A stretch of DNA of 64,000 nt from Opitutus sp. GAS368 (GCA_945903465.1 CAMDOF010000003.1:56283-120282); one strand, 5' to 3'. Shown: positions 8,666 to 18,693, numbered from the stretch's first letter. Notes: generated from the letters alone by a model not told the origin. Numbers and translations are program-made.

Positions 8666-9688
8666 GTGGTCTACCGGATTATTTCAATAGTTCTGGCAGT
8701 TGGTGGGCTGGTGACGGGTGGGGTCGCGGCGGAGCGTTTCCCGCTGGGGTGGCCGACCTCGGGGACGGCTTGGGCGGAAGGAAAACCGAGTGGGCAATGG
8801 CTGCAGCACGCTGGCTCGGGCGACCCGGCCTCGGGAGGATTTGGCGGTGTGCGGAGTGGTGGCGGGCATTTCCACGAAGGCCTTGACATCAAGGCGGCGG
8901 GGCGGGATCGGAAAGGTGAGGCGACGGATACGGTGCGGGCGGCGATGGCGGGGGTGGTGCGTCACGTTAATACGGCGGCGGGCGATAGTGGCTATGGGCG
9001 GTATGTGGTTTTGGAGCATCCGACGATGACTCCGGCGGTGTACACGCTCTATGCGCATTTGGCGCGAATCACGCCGGGGATACGGGTGGGCGAGAACGTC
9101 GAGTTGGGCGCGGTTTTAGGACTGATGGGTCACAGTTCGGGGGGATATATGATACCGGCGGAGCGAGCGCATCTGCACTTTGAGATCGGGTTGGCCGTGA
9201 CGCAGAATCTTGAGGGATGGTATCAAGCGCGGCGGCTGGGTGGGCGCAACGACCATGGTATGTGGAACGGGCTGAACTTGATCGGGGTAGATCCTCTGGC
9301 GTTTTTTAATGATTGGCGGGCGGGGCGCTTGGTGACGGCGCGCGATTTTTTTACGAAGATGGAAATGGCGGTGCGGGTGCGGGTCGCGACCTACCGGATA
9401 CCGGATTTTGTGGTGCGATACCCCGCGCTGCTCACGAAGCCGCTCCCGTTTGGCCCGGTGGCGGGCTGGGAGATTCTGTTTAATTGGACGGGGCTGCCGT
9501 TCGCTTGGACGCCGCTGGCGGGGAGCGAAGTCGCTGAGTTACCGGCGGGTTTGCCTCGAATTATCGAGGTGAACGCGGCGGTGGCGCGGCGGGAACGGAG
9601 CAAGCGCTTGGCGGTGGAGCGCCGAGGTGGGTGGACGGCGGGGAAGGATCTTGAGCCGGTGTTGCAGCAGCTTTTTGGCGTTAAATAG
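8666..9688 (+). CDS. Secreted M23-family (LytM-type) peptidase
   Basis: Exported protein of 340 residues with a short signal peptide. Zinc ligands are seen in HEGLD (HxxxD) near residue 73 and HLHFEI (HxH) near 170, with YGRYVVLEHP and YTLYAHLARI between them. M23 enzymes cut peptidoglycan cross-bridges or act as regulators of amidases. The C-terminal ~120 residues form an extra region with no family match I recognise. The start is GTG, supported by GGGAGG nine bases upstream. The 5-bp gap to the preceding lipoprotein gene suggests a shared envelope role. Confidence 0.85.
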   Translation: MVYRIISIVLAVGGLVTGGVAAERFPLGWPTSGTAWAEGKPSGQWLQHAGSGDPASGGFGGVRSGGGHFHEGLDIKAAGRDRKGEATDTVRAAMAGVVRHVNTAAGDSGYGRYVVLEHPTMTPAVYTLYAHLARITPGIRVGENVELGAVLGLMGHSSGGYMIPAERAHLHFEIGLAVTQNLEGWYQARRLGGRNDHGMWNGLNLIGVDPLAFFNDWRAGRLVTARDFFTKMEMAVRVRVATYRIPDFVVRYPALLTKPLPFGPVAGWEILFNWTGLPFAWTPLAGSEVAELPAGLPRIIEVNAAVARRERSKRLAVERRGGWTAGKDLEPVLQQLFGVK

Positions 9689-9711
9689 TCGAGGGCGCGA
9701 AGGGGTGGAGC

Positions 9712-10086
9712 CTAGCTTTGCGGGGTGAGCTGCTGGATGAGCGACAGGAATTTCGGATGTTGGCGGATCGCTTCCAAGTCGGGGTCCTGCTGGAGCCACT
9801 CGAGATCGTCATAGCCGAAAGAGACGGCGGTTTGCAGGGCCTTGATGGCAGCAGGTGGGCGTTTGGAAAGAGCGAGGCTGCAAGCGAGATTGTAGTGGGC
9901 GGTGGGGTTTTGGGGTTGGAGCCGAACTAAGCGACGGTCCATTTTGAGGCCATCGGCGATGCGCCCGTGCCGAGTGTAGAGGCCCCCTAAAATTTCGACG
10001 GTCATCGCGTAATCGGGCTGCCGGCGAAGGACGGACTCGAAGAAGCCGATTTCGAAGGTGGGATCGCGGGGATTTTTTTGGGACAT
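9712..10086 (-). CDS. Small TPR-like protein
   Basis: Cytosolic helical protein of 124 residues with TPR-like pairs (YAMTVEILGGLYTRHGRIAD, then AHYNLACSLALSKRPPAAIK) and a C-terminal motif DLEWLQQDPDLEAIRQHPKF typical of short TPR proteins. It probably mediates protein contacts; the partner is unknown. I chose the ATG at 10086; upstream sequence in frame is antisense to fur. It starts 22 bp after the fur stop and is probably in the same operon. Confidence 0.75.
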   Translation of the reverse strand: MSQKNPRDPTFEIGFFESVLRRQPDYAMTVEILGGLYTRHGRIADGLKMDRRLVRLQPQNPTAHYNLACSLALSKRPPAAIKALQTAVSFGYDDLEWLQQDPDLEAIRQHPKFLSLIQQLTPQS

Positions 10087-10108
10087 GGTCAGAGAAGGCG
10101 GGCAGGAA

Positions 10109-10573
10109 TTATTCGCGCCGCGCGCACGTGCCGGTTTGGTGAAAAGAGTTACAGCGGGCGCTGACCTGAAGGCGCTGGTTGACAGGGGTGAGGCCGAGTT
10201 TGGAAGAGACGGTGCTGCCGTACCAAGACATGAAAGGGGCGCTAATTTCGAAAATTTTAGCGCAATCCCCGCACACGACCTGGGCGATTTGGGTGCTATC
10301 GCCCTCGCGGTTGGCGTGGTAGAACTTCTCACCAGAGCCGATATCGACTTCGCGGAGTTGGGAGCTGGCGGTGAGGATGGGCAGGGTGCGGTAGACGGTG
10401 GCGCGGGAGACGGAGTCGTCAATTTTTCGCGCGTGCTCGAGAAGTTCTTCTGCGGTGAAGTGGTCGCTTTGAGGGAAGGCGGCGTCGAAGATGGCCAACC
10501 GTTGGGTGGTGGCGCGCAGGCGTCTTTTTAAAAGGAAGCTGCGGAATTTTTCTCGGGCGGCGGTAATGCTCAC
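10109..10573 (-). CDS. Fur-family transcriptional regulator, atypical metal site
   Basis: Winged-helix metalloregulator of about 154 residues. The DNA-binding half is clear ([40 protein letters not shown]). The structural zinc cysteines are present as CGDC and a terminal [10 protein letters not shown]. The His-rich HHxH segment that normally precedes the first CxxC and forms the sensing site is missing; [10 protein letters not shown] stands there. The start is uncertain: the GTG at 10573 gives the usual length and leaves a 145-bp gap to priA, while an ATG at 10720 would add about 49 unusual residues and overlap the priA start. It could be Fur, PerR or Zur by sequence. Confidence 0.8.
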   Translation of the reverse strand: MSITAAREKFRSFLLKRRLRATTQRLAIFDAAFPQSDHFTAEELLEHARKIDDSVSRATVYRTLPILTASSQLREVDIGSGEKFYHANREGDSTQIAQVVCGDCAKIFEISAPFMSWYGSTVSSKLGLTPVNQRLQVSARCNSFHQTGTCARRE

Positions 10574-10718
10574 GGGAGGACTGTCCGTTGGTGGCGGTGG
10601 GGCTGTCAAATGGATCGTGCGGCCGGCGGGTGGCAGAAGGTCTGCGTGCGGGGGGGCGGTAAATTTTTTCAGCAAACGGAAGATTGCGGGTGGGGAAAAG
10701 GCCCGCGCAAAGTGGGGC

Positions 10719-12956
10719 ATGATTGTTGGGGTCCATCCGCTCGCTGGTTTTGACAAGGTGCTGCATTATCGTGTGCCGGAAGGGATGTGCGCGGAAGTAG
10801 GCGTGGGCTCGTTGGTACGCGTGCCGATTGTGAACATGCTCAAGTTGGGGATAGTGGGTGAGATTGGCGCGCCGCAGGATTTTCCGATCGACCGGTTAAA
10901 GTTGCTGGCGCAGGTGGTGTATCCGTTTCCGGCCCTGCCCCCGGATCTGCTGGGGCTCGCGCGGTGGATGGCGCGTTATTATGCGTGCGGTTTAGAGTGC
11001 ATCATTGAGACGATGATTCCGGCGGCGGTGCGGCGTGGGGCGGGGCTAAAGCAGGAGAAGCTGTTGGCGATTGCCCAGAAGCTCTCGGTGGAGGAGTTGG
11101 CGGTCTTGGCGACGCGGGCACCGCAGCAAGGGAAGCTTTACCGGTTTTTGGAGCAGCAGTTCCGACCGACGGCGAAGTCGCTGGTCCTTGATCGACTGGG
11201 TTTGACGGGCGCGGTGGTGAATGCGTTGGTGAAGCGTGGAGTGGTGCGGGAAGAGACGCGGCGCATTGAGCGGATTGCGTATGCGGATGACCACGCGGAG
11301 GGGGAGTTGGTGGCGGCGTTACCGCACCGTTTGAACGAGGAGCAGCAGACGGTGGTGACGGCGCTAACGGCGAGTGTGGCGGCGGGCAAGTTTGAGGTAT
11401 CGTTGCTCCATGGCATCACGGGATCGGGTAAGACGGAGGTGTACCTGCGGACGATTGATGAGACGCTGAAGGCGGGAGGAGGGGTGGTGATGCTGGTGCC
11501 GGAGGTGGCGTTGACACCGCAGACGGTGGCGCGTTTGCGTTCTCGTCTGGAGGCGATTGCGCAAGGGCAACGCTGCGTGGTCTGGCACAGTCATTTGAGT
11601 GAAGGGGAGCGGTTGGATGGCTGGTTGGCGTTGGCGACGGGAGAAGCGCGGGTGGTGGTGGGGGCGCGCTCGGCGATTTTTGCGCCGGTAAAAAATTTGA
11701 AATTGATCGTGGTGGATGAAGAGCATGAGCCGGCGTACAAGCAGGATGAGACGCCGCGGTATCATGGTCGGGACGTGGCGGTGATGCGGGGGAAACTGAG
11801 TGGGGCGGTGTGTTTGTTGGGTTCAGCGACACCCTCGTTGGAGAGCTTCACGAACGTTGAGTCGGGCAAGTACAAATTGTTGCAGCTCACCCAGCGGGTG
11901 GACGCGCGCCAGTTACCCTTTATCGACGTGGTTGATATGCGGATTGAAGCGATGAAGCAGCGGACGTTACCGGTGCTTTCGGGTAAATTGGTACGTGCGA
12001 TGCAAGACCGTTTGGAGCGCCGGGAGCAGACGATCTTGTTTATTAACCGGCGCGGATATTCTTCCTCGATGCTCTGCACGAAGTGTGGGCACGCGGAAGG
12101 CTGTAACCACTGCAGCATTACGATGACCTATCATCGGGCGGATGAGCAGCTCAGGTGTCATCTCTGCGGTGACGCGCGGGCGGCGCCGGCGCGGTGCCCC
12201 CAATGCGGTGCCCCCGATATTCGCTGGCGGGGGCTGGGCACCCAACGGGTGGAAGAAACGGTGCGGCGGATGGTCCCGCGTGCCCGGATTGAACGGATGG
12301 ATACGGATACGATGTCGAAGAAGAACCGCTTTCGCGAGGTGCTCGCGGCTTTCCGCGCGGGCAAGATCGACGTGCTGGTGGGCACGCAGATGATCGGCAA
12401 AGGCTTGGATTTTCCGAATGTGACGCTGGTGGGCCTGATTGATGCGGACATCTCGATGCATGTGCCCGATTTTCGCGCGAACGAGCGGACGTTTCAATTA
12501 TTGGTGCAAGTGGCGGGCCGGGCGGGGCGAGGCGATCGGGCAGGGGAAGTGATGGTGCAGACCTTCACACCGCAGGCGGAGGCGATTCAATTTTCCCGGC
12601 ACGCGGATTTTGCGGGCTTTGCGGCGGCCGAGCTCAAGATACGGCGCGAGTTTCGTTACCCGCCATACCGGCATTTGATTCACCACCTATTTCGGGGGCC
12701 GAACCCGGAGAAGTTGCAATTTTTTGCGGAGCAGTGGGCGAAGCTGGTGGAGAAGACGCTGGGGGATCAGGTTGAACTGCGAGGCCCCTCGGCCTCGCCG
12801 ATCGAGAAGATCAAGGATGAGTACCGCTGGCAGCTGTGGTATTTTACGCACGCGGTGACGAAGGTGGTGCCACAACTGATGCGGCTGCGGGCGGAGTTTG
12901 CGTGGCCGGATGATCTGACGCAGGTGCTCGACGTCGACCCGGTGAACCTCTCGTGA
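10719..12956 (+). CDS. priA: Primosomal replication restart helicase PriA
   Basis: Superfamily 2 DNA helicase of 745 residues that rebuilds replication forks away from the origin. Visible: the N-terminal DNA-binding region (VHYPLAGFD-like opening with HYRVPEG), Walker [12 protein letters not shown], the Walker B region [12 protein letters not shown], two zinc-binding clusters with eight Cys ([13 protein letters not shown], then CHLCGD and CPQCG), and [18 protein letters not shown] with a following QVAGRAGRG. The ATG at 10719 gives the normal length; upstream sequence in frame is antisense to fur. Convergent with the ABC permease gene, 28 bp apart. Confidence 0.96.
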   Translation: MIVGVHPLAGFDKVLHYRVPEGMCAEVGVGSLVRVPIVNMLKLGIVGEIGAPQDFPIDRLKLLAQVVYPFPALPPDLLGLARWMARYYACGLECIIETMIPAAVRRGAGLKQEKLLAIAQKLSVEELAVLATRAPQQGKLYRFLEQQFRPTAKSLVLDRLGLTGAVVNALVKRGVVREETRRIERIAYADDHAEGELVAALPHRLNEEQQTVVTALTASVAAGKFEVSLLHGITGSGKTEVYLRTIDETLKAGGGVVMLVPEVALTPQTVARLRSRLEAIAQGQRCVVWHSHLSEGERLDGWLALATGEARVVVGARSAIFAPVKNLKLIVVDEEHEPAYKQDETPRYHGRDVAVMRGKLSGAVCLLGSATPSLESFTNVESGKYKLLQLTQRVDARQLPFIDVVDMRIEAMKQRTLPVLSGKLVRAMQDRLERREQTILFINRRGYSSSMLCTKCGHAEGCNHCSITMTYHRADEQLRCHLCGDARAAPARCPQCGAPDIRWRGLGTQRVEETVRRMVPRARIERMDTDTMSKKNRFREVLAAFRAGKIDVLVGTQMIGKGLDFPNVTLVGLIDADISMHVPDFRANERTFQLLVQVAGRAGRGDRAGEVMVQTFTPQAEAIQFSRHADFAGFAAAELKIRREFRYPPYRHLIHHLFRGPNPEKLQFFAEQWAKLVEKTLGDQVELRGPSASPIEKIKDEYRWQLWYFTHAVTKVVPQLMRLRAEFAWPDDLTQVLDVDPVNLS

Positions 12957-12984
12957 AGGCTGGATGAGGGGGCTGGGTGGGGGA

Positions 12985-14214
12985 TCAATCTGAGCGCAAA
13001 GCCTCGACGGGGCTGAGGCGAGAAGCGCGGATGGCGGGGTAAAGCCCGGCGAGGACGCCGACGGCACCGCTGAAGGCAATGCCGATGATGAGGGCGGCGG
13101 GGGAGAGTTCAGGGCGGTTGGCGGGGACGACGATGCTCTGGAGGATTTTGATGAGACCGATACTGGCGAACATTCCGATGATCCCGCCGGCGCCGGCGAG
13201 GGTGAGTGATTCGGCGAGGATCTGGACGAGGATATCGGTACGTTTGGCGCCGAGGGCGCGGCGAACGCCGATTTCGCGGACGCGTTCGCTGATGGAAGCG
13301 AGCATGACATTCATGATACCGATACCGCCGACGATGAGACCGATGACGGCGACGCCACCGAGTGAGACGACATAGCTGCGGCGGGTCTCCACGAAGCGCT
13401 TGAGCAATTCCTCGCGGGTTTCGAACCAGACATCTTGAATGCCGCGGTGGGTATGGGTAAGCACGTTGGTCATCTGTTCGATCGCGACGGGAAGATCGGC
13501 GATATCGGCGACCTTCACATTGAGGGTATCGACGTTTTCATCGATGCGGTACAACGTTTGGAGGGTAGTAAGGGGAATGAACACGGCGGAATTTTTGACG
13601 CTGGAACCGCTGCCGAGGGAGTTTTGGTATTCTTGAAGGATGCCGATCACGGTAAACGGTTGGCCGTTGATGGTGATGACGCGGTCGAGTGCGTCGGTGC
13701 CGCGCGGGAAAAGTTGATCGACGACGGCGACGCCGAGTACGACGACCTGCATCTGGAGTTCGAGATCGAGTTCGCCGATGGTGCGGCCCATGGAGACATC
13801 GAAGCGATCCATGATAAAAGTGGCCGGCATGATGCCCCGAACGTTGAGCCCGGTGGCGCGACCTTGGTAGGCGAGGCGGGCGCCGCCTGGAATGGTGACC
13901 TCGGCGGTGACGCGTTCGGCGAGGGGAACGGCGGCGATGATGGCATCGACGTCATTGAGGGTGCGGCCGGGGGAAAGCTGGGCAATTTCACGCTGGGTTT
14001 CGGGTGGCCGCCGGGAGTGGACGATGATCCGTTCGATCCCACCGGTTTCGTAGATCATGTTTTCCCAGCCGCGGAGGAGCCCCTTCACGACCCCGAGCAT
14101 ACCGACGAGTGCGGCGGCGCCGAGGACGATACCGAAGAGAGTGAGGAACGAGCGCAGTTTGTGGCCGAGAACCTCGCCCCAGCCACTGGTGATCCCCATC
14201 AAGAGCAAGCGCAT
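12985..14214 (-). CDS. MacB/FtsX-type ABC transporter permease
   Basis: Inner-membrane permease of 409 residues. One N-terminal helix (LRSFLTLFGIVLGAAALVGM) is followed by a MacB periplasmic core domain of about 220 residues and then three C-terminal helices with the FtsX signature MNVMLASISERVREIGVRRALGA. Known members are mechanotransmission permeases for tripartite export of lipoproteins, peptides or macrolides. It lies 8 bp downstream of the adaptor gene. The ATPase that must energise it is neither fused to it nor adjacent in this window. Confidence 0.88.
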   Translation of the reverse strand: MRLLLMGITSGWGEVLGHKLRSFLTLFGIVLGAAALVGMLGVVKGLLRGWENMIYETGGIERIIVHSRRPPETQREIAQLSPGRTLNDVDAIIAAVPLAERVTAEVTIPGGARLAYQGRATGLNVRGIMPATFIMDRFDVSMGRTIGELDLELQMQVVVLGVAVVDQLFPRGTDALDRVITINGQPFTVIGILQEYQNSLGSGSSVKNSAVFIPLTTLQTLYRIDENVDTLNVKVADIADLPVAIEQMTNVLTHTHRGIQDVWFETREELLKRFVETRRSYVVSLGGVAVIGLIVGGIGIMNVMLASISERVREIGVRRALGAKRTDILVQILAESLTLAGAGGIIGMFASIGLIKILQSIVVPANRPELSPAALIIGIAFSGAVGVLAGLYPAIRASRLSPVEALRSD

Positions 14215-14222
14215 TGCCGGAC

Positions 14223-15413
14223 TTAGAGTTTGTTGAAACGGGAGCCGCGGGCCTTCGGTGGCAGGGCGGGTTTGGCGATGGGAATCTCGCCGGTGAACTC
14301 GATTGGGCGCATCACGGCGATCTCCTCCTCGAGCACTAAACCTGAGATGATTTGGACGCGGCGCGTATCCGCGATACCGATATCGATGCCGCGGACTTCG
14401 AAGCCCTCGTTTTTGCGGACAAAGACGTAACGGACGGAGTCGGCGTTGGCGAAGACGGCGGAGAGCGGCACGGCGGTGACATTTTCGACGTGGGAGAGTG
14501 TGAACATGACGGTGGCAGACATGCCGGGGCGCAGGCGCGGATCGGTCTCATCGAGGACCACGTCGACTGGGAAGACGCGGGTGCGATCGATGGTCGATTC
14601 GCTGGCGACGGTGGCGATGCGTTTGATTTCGCCGTTGAGCATCATATTTCTGAGTGAATCAACGCGGACGCGGGCGACGTCGCCGACCTTGAGACGCGCG
14701 ACGTCGATTTCGTTGATGTTCGTCCTAACCATCAAGGCGGAAAGGTCGGCGACCTCACCGAGCAAGGTCCCGCCGCTGGTGGAGGCGGCGCTGGTGACGA
14801 GCTGGCCCTCGGTGAGATCGCGGAGTAGGAGGGTGCCGTCGTGGGCGGCGGTGATGATGGTCTTGGAAAGTTTGTCGCGAAGATTAGCGGCGCGGGCATC
14901 GTAAACGGCGGCCTCATTTTCAGCCAGGGAAAGGAGGGTTCGCGTTTCTTCGAAATCTTTCAGGGTAACCAGACCATTTTGTTTTAAATTCGTTTGCCGC
15001 TCAAATTCACGCTTGGCGCGGCCCATTTTTAACTTGGAAGCCTCAATATTCCGCTCGGATTCCTGCAACTGAGTGAGAATGTCTTGCTGATCGAGTTTGA
15101 GAATCTCCTGAGCGCGTTTGATGGTTTCGCCGTCTTTGACGGAAATTTTTGTGATCCGTCCGCTGATTTCAGCGCGCAGCTCGGTGGAGAAAACGGCGCG
15201 GAGTCGCCCGACGGCGATGATTTCCTCGGAGATGTTGGCCGGCTTGACCCGGGTGGTGGGGATTTTGGATTCCCGTTGGGTGCCGAAAAGGCCGCGGCCG
15301 AATTTTAGCCAGAGGGCGCGACCGCCCCAACCGATGCCGGCGAAAATAGCGAGGGTGAGCAGACTGCGGGCAACGAAGGCAATCGGCCTAAATTTAGGGG
15401 GGTGGGAAGCCAT
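14223..15413 (-). CDS. HlyD/MacA-type periplasmic adaptor
   Basis: Membrane-fusion protein of 396 residues. A single N-terminal anchor (SLLTLAIFAGIGWGGRALWL) is followed by a lipoyl-like half (RAEISGRITKISVKDGETI), a coiled-coil hairpin (about 110-190), the second lipoyl half (IITAAHDGTLLLRDLTEGQLV) and beta-barrel and proximal domains ending in Lys/Arg-rich residues. It would link the adjacent permease to an outer-membrane channel. An outer-membrane factor and an ATPase are both absent nearby. Confidence 0.88.
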   Translation of the reverse strand: MASHPPKFRPIAFVARSLLTLAIFAGIGWGGRALWLKFGRGLFGTQRESKIPTTRVKPANISEEIIAVGRLRAVFSTELRAEISGRITKISVKDGETIKRAQEILKLDQQDILTQLQESERNIEASKLKMGRAKREFERQTNLKQNGLVTLKDFEETRTLLSLAENEAAVYDARAANLRDKLSKTIITAAHDGTLLLRDLTEGQLVTSAASTSGGTLLGEVADLSALMVRTNINEIDVARLKVGDVARVRVDSLRNMMLNGEIKRIATVASESTIDRTRVFPVDVVLDETDPRLRPGMSATVMFTLSHVENVTAVPLSAVFANADSVRYVFVRKNEGFEVRGIDIGIADTRRVQIISGLVLEEEIAVMRPIEFTGEIPIAKPALPPKARGSRFNKL

Positions 15414-15754
15414 GGAACTGGGGCGAAGACGAACGAGAAAGAAATTGGAAACACTTTGAATGAATGAGGCGCGAGACTAAAATCTCCGTTACTGCTGGCT
15501 ATTTGAAACGAAACTAGATTTGGGGTAAAAGCGGATGGGGTGGGGCGGGTGACAAGGTGGCATGAGAGGCGGGCGCCGAGGTGCGATTGGGGCCTGGCGG
15601 GTGAGTGCGCGGACGGTGCCGTCGGGTGGGATGCGCCGGTATTTGGAGGAGGCGTCGGCCGATGGCCCGCCAGAAAGAGGGAAGCGCGCGGCTGGGGGGA
15701 GCATTCCGCGCTCGCCGACGGCGCTTGGCCCGGCACGATAGCGGGTCTCGAGGG
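15414..15754. other. Divergent promoter region, no gene
   Basis: 341 bp between the divergent adaptor gene and mpl. A relatively AT-rich patch around 15470-15530 probably holds the promoters. I see no convincing coding sequence or RNA structure. Confidence 0.4.
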
Positions 15755-17200
15755 ATGAAAATTTACTTTATGGGCGTGGGTGGGACGGCAATGGGCAACG
15801 CGGCGTTGTTGGCGCGAGCGGCTGGGCATGAGGTGCTCGGGGCGGACACGGGCGTCTATCCGCCGATGAGTACGGTGCTGGCGGCGGCGGCGATTGAAGT
15901 GTACGAAGGTTATGAGGCGGTGCGGTTGGCGCGGCTGGCGCCGGACCTGGTGGTGGTGGGCAACGCGATGTCGCGGGGCAATCCTGAGGTGGAGTGGCTG
16001 CTGGAGTCGCGCGCGCTGCCCTTTGTTTCGCTGCCCGCGTTTTTGCATGAAGCCGTGTTAAAGCGGCGGCGGAATCTGGTGATTTGCGGAACGCATGGAA
16101 AAACCACGACGACCGCGTTGACGGCATTTTTGCTGCGAGCGGCGGGGCGTGATCCGGGGTTTTTGATTGGGGGTGTGCCGCAAGATCCCCCGATGGGGGC
16201 GCATCTGGGGGCATGGGGAGGTCCCTTTGTGATTGAGGGAGACGAGTATGACAGCGCGTTTTTCGACAAGCGGAGTAAATTTATTCATTATGCCCCGCAC
16301 ATTGCCGTCCTGAATAATCTGGAGTTTGATCATGCGGATATTTTTCGCGATCTGTGGGACGTGCAGCGGACTTTCAGGCATCTGGTGAGGATCGTGCCGC
16401 GCAATGGCTATGTGGTTTTAAATGGAGATGATGCGGCGCTGGGTGAGTTGGGGGAGATGCCGTGGACTCGTGTGGTGCGCGTCGGGACGGGAGAGGGCAA
16501 CGACGTGCGGATTATCGATTTTGGAGAAAGTGTGGCGGGGGCTTGGTTTCAGCTGTGGTGGGGGGGGCGACGTTGGGGCGAGGTGCGCTGGTCGCTGCCG
16601 GGTTTGTTTAATGCGCGCAATGCCGCGATGGCGGCGGTGGCGGCGGGGCTCGGGTTTGATGAGAATAATCCGACGACGCTGTCGTTGGCGCCCTTGACGC
16701 ATTTTCGTGGCGTGAAACGGCGTCAGGAAATTCTGTTAAACACGGCGTGGTTCACGGTGGTGGAAGATTTTGGGCACCACCCGACGGCGCTGGCGGCGAC
16801 GCTGGATTCGTTACGGGCGCGGTACCCTGGCGCCACGTTGACGGCGGTGTTTGAGCCGCGGAGTAATACGGCGCGGACGCGGGCGATGCAGGCGGGTTTT
16901 ACGGGTGCGTTGGCGCAGGCGGATGAGGTTTATCTCGGTGCGGTCAACCGGCCGGAGAAACTCGAGGTGGACGAACGTTTTGATCCGGAGCGGGTGGCGC
17001 AGGCGTTGGTTGAGCAAGGGGTCGGCGCGCACTTCGCGCTTTCGAATGGGGCGCTCTTGGAGAAGTTGGTGGCGAACACCGCGATGCCGGTGGCGGGGAA
17101 AGCGCGGGTGGTGGTGTTTTTTACAAATGGCAGTTTTGATGGAATTATTGGGCGCTACGTGGCGGTGGTGGGCGCGGTGGTGGGCGCGGTGGTGAGTTGA
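15755..17200 (+). CDS. mpl: UDP-N-acetylmuramate:tripeptide ligase (murein recycling)
   Basis: Mur-ligase family enzyme of 481 residues that joins recycled L-Ala-gamma-D-Glu-meso-DAP to UDP-MurNAc in the cytosol. Visible: the N-terminal Rossmann motif FMGVGGTAMGNAA, the ATP-binding GTHGKTTTT at about 112-120, EGDEYDSAFFDKRSKF, LNNLEFDHADIF, FNARNAAMA and the C-terminal EDFGHHPTA, which favours Mpl over MurC. The ATG at 15755 has GAGG close upstream. The last residues come from a short GGTGGGCGC-type repeat and read VVGAVVGAVVS, perhaps a recent expansion. Confidence 0.92.
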   Translation: MKIYFMGVGGTAMGNAALLARAAGHEVLGADTGVYPPMSTVLAAAAIEVYEGYEAVRLARLAPDLVVVGNAMSRGNPEVEWLLESRALPFVSLPAFLHEAVLKRRRNLVICGTHGKTTTTALTAFLLRAAGRDPGFLIGGVPQDPPMGAHLGAWGGPFVIEGDEYDSAFFDKRSKFIHYAPHIAVLNNLEFDHADIFRDLWDVQRTFRHLVRIVPRNGYVVLNGDDAALGELGEMPWTRVVRVGTGEGNDVRIIDFGESVAGAWFQLWWGGRRWGEVRWSLPGLFNARNAAMAAVAAGLGFDENNPTTLSLAPLTHFRGVKRRQEILLNTAWFTVVEDFGHHPTALAATLDSLRARYPGATLTAVFEPRSNTARTRAMQAGFTGALAQADEVYLGAVNRPEKLEVDERFDPERVAQALVEQGVGAHFALSNGALLEKLVANTAMPVAGKARVVVFFTNGSFDGIIGRYVAVVGAVVGAVVS

Positions 17201-17443
17201 AGGCGAAGTTCGCGGAGCGGCGGCGGGGCTCCTTGGCGCAGTGGGCTCGGTGATGAGTGGACATTTTGGGCGGCGATGGGGCCGCGCTGGTTGGGTGGGA
17301 AGCGGGCGGCTTGGCGTCACCGGCACCGCAGGGTGGCGGATGGTCGCGAATGGAGACGGAGGGGCGGCTTGGGTCGCTGGTGAACGCGGTGGACGGAAGG
17401 TGGCGTTCTTGCTTTGGCGGGTGGCTTCCGTCAAAGTTACGAT

Positions 17444-18352
17444 ATGGAAGCTCGTTTTTGTTTAGCGGTGCGGTGGCTACTGACGATGATGGTAGCGGGG
17501 AGTGGGTGGGCCGCGGATCGCGGGGACGTGCTCAGGGAGGAAATTGCGCGGTGGCAGCAGCGGCGGGTGGCGGAGCTAACGGCGGAGGATGGCTGGCTCA
17601 CCTTGGTGGGGCTCCATTTTATGAAGGAAGGGGACAATACCGTGGGCAGCGCGGCGGACAACGACATCGTACTGGCGAAGTCCCCGGCGCGGGTGGGGAC
17701 GATTCAGGTGGCGGCGGGCGGCAAGGTCTCCTTGGTGTGTGCGGCCGGCACGGACGTCCGAGTGGATGGTGGCGTGGTGGGGGCTGCGGAGCTCAAATGG
17801 GCCGAGCCGAAGAAACCGACTCTGGTGACGACGGGGAGCCTGACATTTTTCGTCGTTGATCGCGGTGGGAAAAAGGCGCTGCGGGTAAAAGATCGCGCGG
17901 CGGAGAGTCGGGCGCGGTTTGTAGGATTGGATTATTTTGCAACGGATCCGACGTGGCGGCGGGAGGCGCGCTGGCAGCCGTTTGAAAAATCGCGCTTAAT
18001 GCCGATCAAGAATATGCTCGGTCAAACAGAGATGGAGCTGGTGCCGGGCAAGGCGGTGTTTACGCATGAAGGACGGCTGGTGGAGTTGCTCGCGATCGAC
18101 GAAGGTCGCGACGTGCCGCTTTTTTTTGTGGTGGCGGATGAGACGAACGGAAAGGAGACCTACGGGGGCGGACGTTTTCTTTATGCAGAGTGGCCGAAGG
18201 AAGGGGCGACGACGATTATTTTGGATTTTAATCGCATGGAAAATCCGCCGTGTGCGTTCACGGCATTTTCGACGTGCCCGTTGCCGCCGAAAGAAAATCG
18301 CCTGCCCTTCACCGTGCGCGCCGGCGAGCAATCCTACCGAGGGGCGCATTGA
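17444..18352 (+). CDS. Secreted DUF1684 protein
   Basis: Exported protein of 302 residues with a signal peptide ending near WAADR. It matches DUF1684 by pattern: EDGWLTLVGLHFMKEGDNTVGSAADNDIVL, then VKDRAAESRARFVGLDYFATD, a block ending in AIDEGRDVPLFFVVADETNGKETYGGGRFLY and NPPCAFTAFSTCPLPPKENRL. The function of this family is not established. I chose the ATG at 17444 because it begins the signal peptide. A 243-bp gap separates it from mpl. Confidence 0.85.
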   Translation: MEARFCLAVRWLLTMMVAGSGWAADRGDVLREEIARWQQRRVAELTAEDGWLTLVGLHFMKEGDNTVGSAADNDIVLAKSPARVGTIQVAAGGKVSLVCAAGTDVRVDGGVVGAAELKWAEPKKPTLVTTGSLTFFVVDRGGKKALRVKDRAAESRARFVGLDYFATDPTWRREARWQPFEKSRLMPIKNMLGQTEMELVPGKAVFTHEGRLVELLAIDEGRDVPLFFVVADETNGKETYGGGRFLYAEWPKEGATTIILDFNRMENPPCAFTAFSTCPLPPKENRLPFTVRAGEQSYRGAH

Positions 18353-18409
18353 CGAGATGGATTTTAGCGCTGGGTGCGTTTTGATATTTGGGGGCGGGCC
18401 TGGCGGTGG

Positions 18410-18619
18410 CTAGCGGGTTGCGATCATGCGGAGCGTGTGGGCATCGAAGACGAGATCGGGGCGTGGATTGGGCACGAGGAAGTCGTGAGTGATGGGAGTG
18501 GTGGGGGTGGGCCGGCGAGGCCCCCGCACGTCGTGCACGCGGGCGGCGGGGTGGACGCGGGGCGCGCCCTCGGCGGGAGTGGTTGTGACGGGAGCTGGGC
18601 GGGTAGTCGTTATTTTCAT
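18410..18619 (-). CDS. Small basic protein of unknown function
   Basis: 69 codons from an ATG at 18619. The first half is rich in Pro, Thr and Ala and the end is orderly (HDFLVPNPRPDLVFDAHTLR, then MIATR). Third positions are mostly G or C, as in real genes here, and the C-terminal half does not read like antisense noise. No domain is recognised and the ribosome-binding site is weak. It lies just past a minus-strand terminator, so it would need its own promoter. Confidence 0.4.
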   Translation of the reverse strand: MKITTTRPAPVTTTPAEGAPRVHPAARVHDVRGPRRPTPTTPITHDFLVPNPRPDLVFDAHTLRMIATR

Positions 18620-18660
18620 GGGCGGTGAAGCCCCGCCCGGTGTCTCCGCCCGAGAGGCAA

Positions 18661-18693
18661 AAAAAAGCCCCTCCGGTGTGGCACCGGAGGGGC
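18661..18693 (-). terminator. Rho-independent terminator, minus strand
   Basis: A perfect 12-bp stem (GCCCCTCCGGTG with CACCGGAGGGGC) closes a 3-nt loop. Reading the minus strand it is followed by six T residues (A residues 18661-18666 on +). It ends a minus-strand transcript coming from about 18.7-18.8 kb. Confidence 0.85.
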
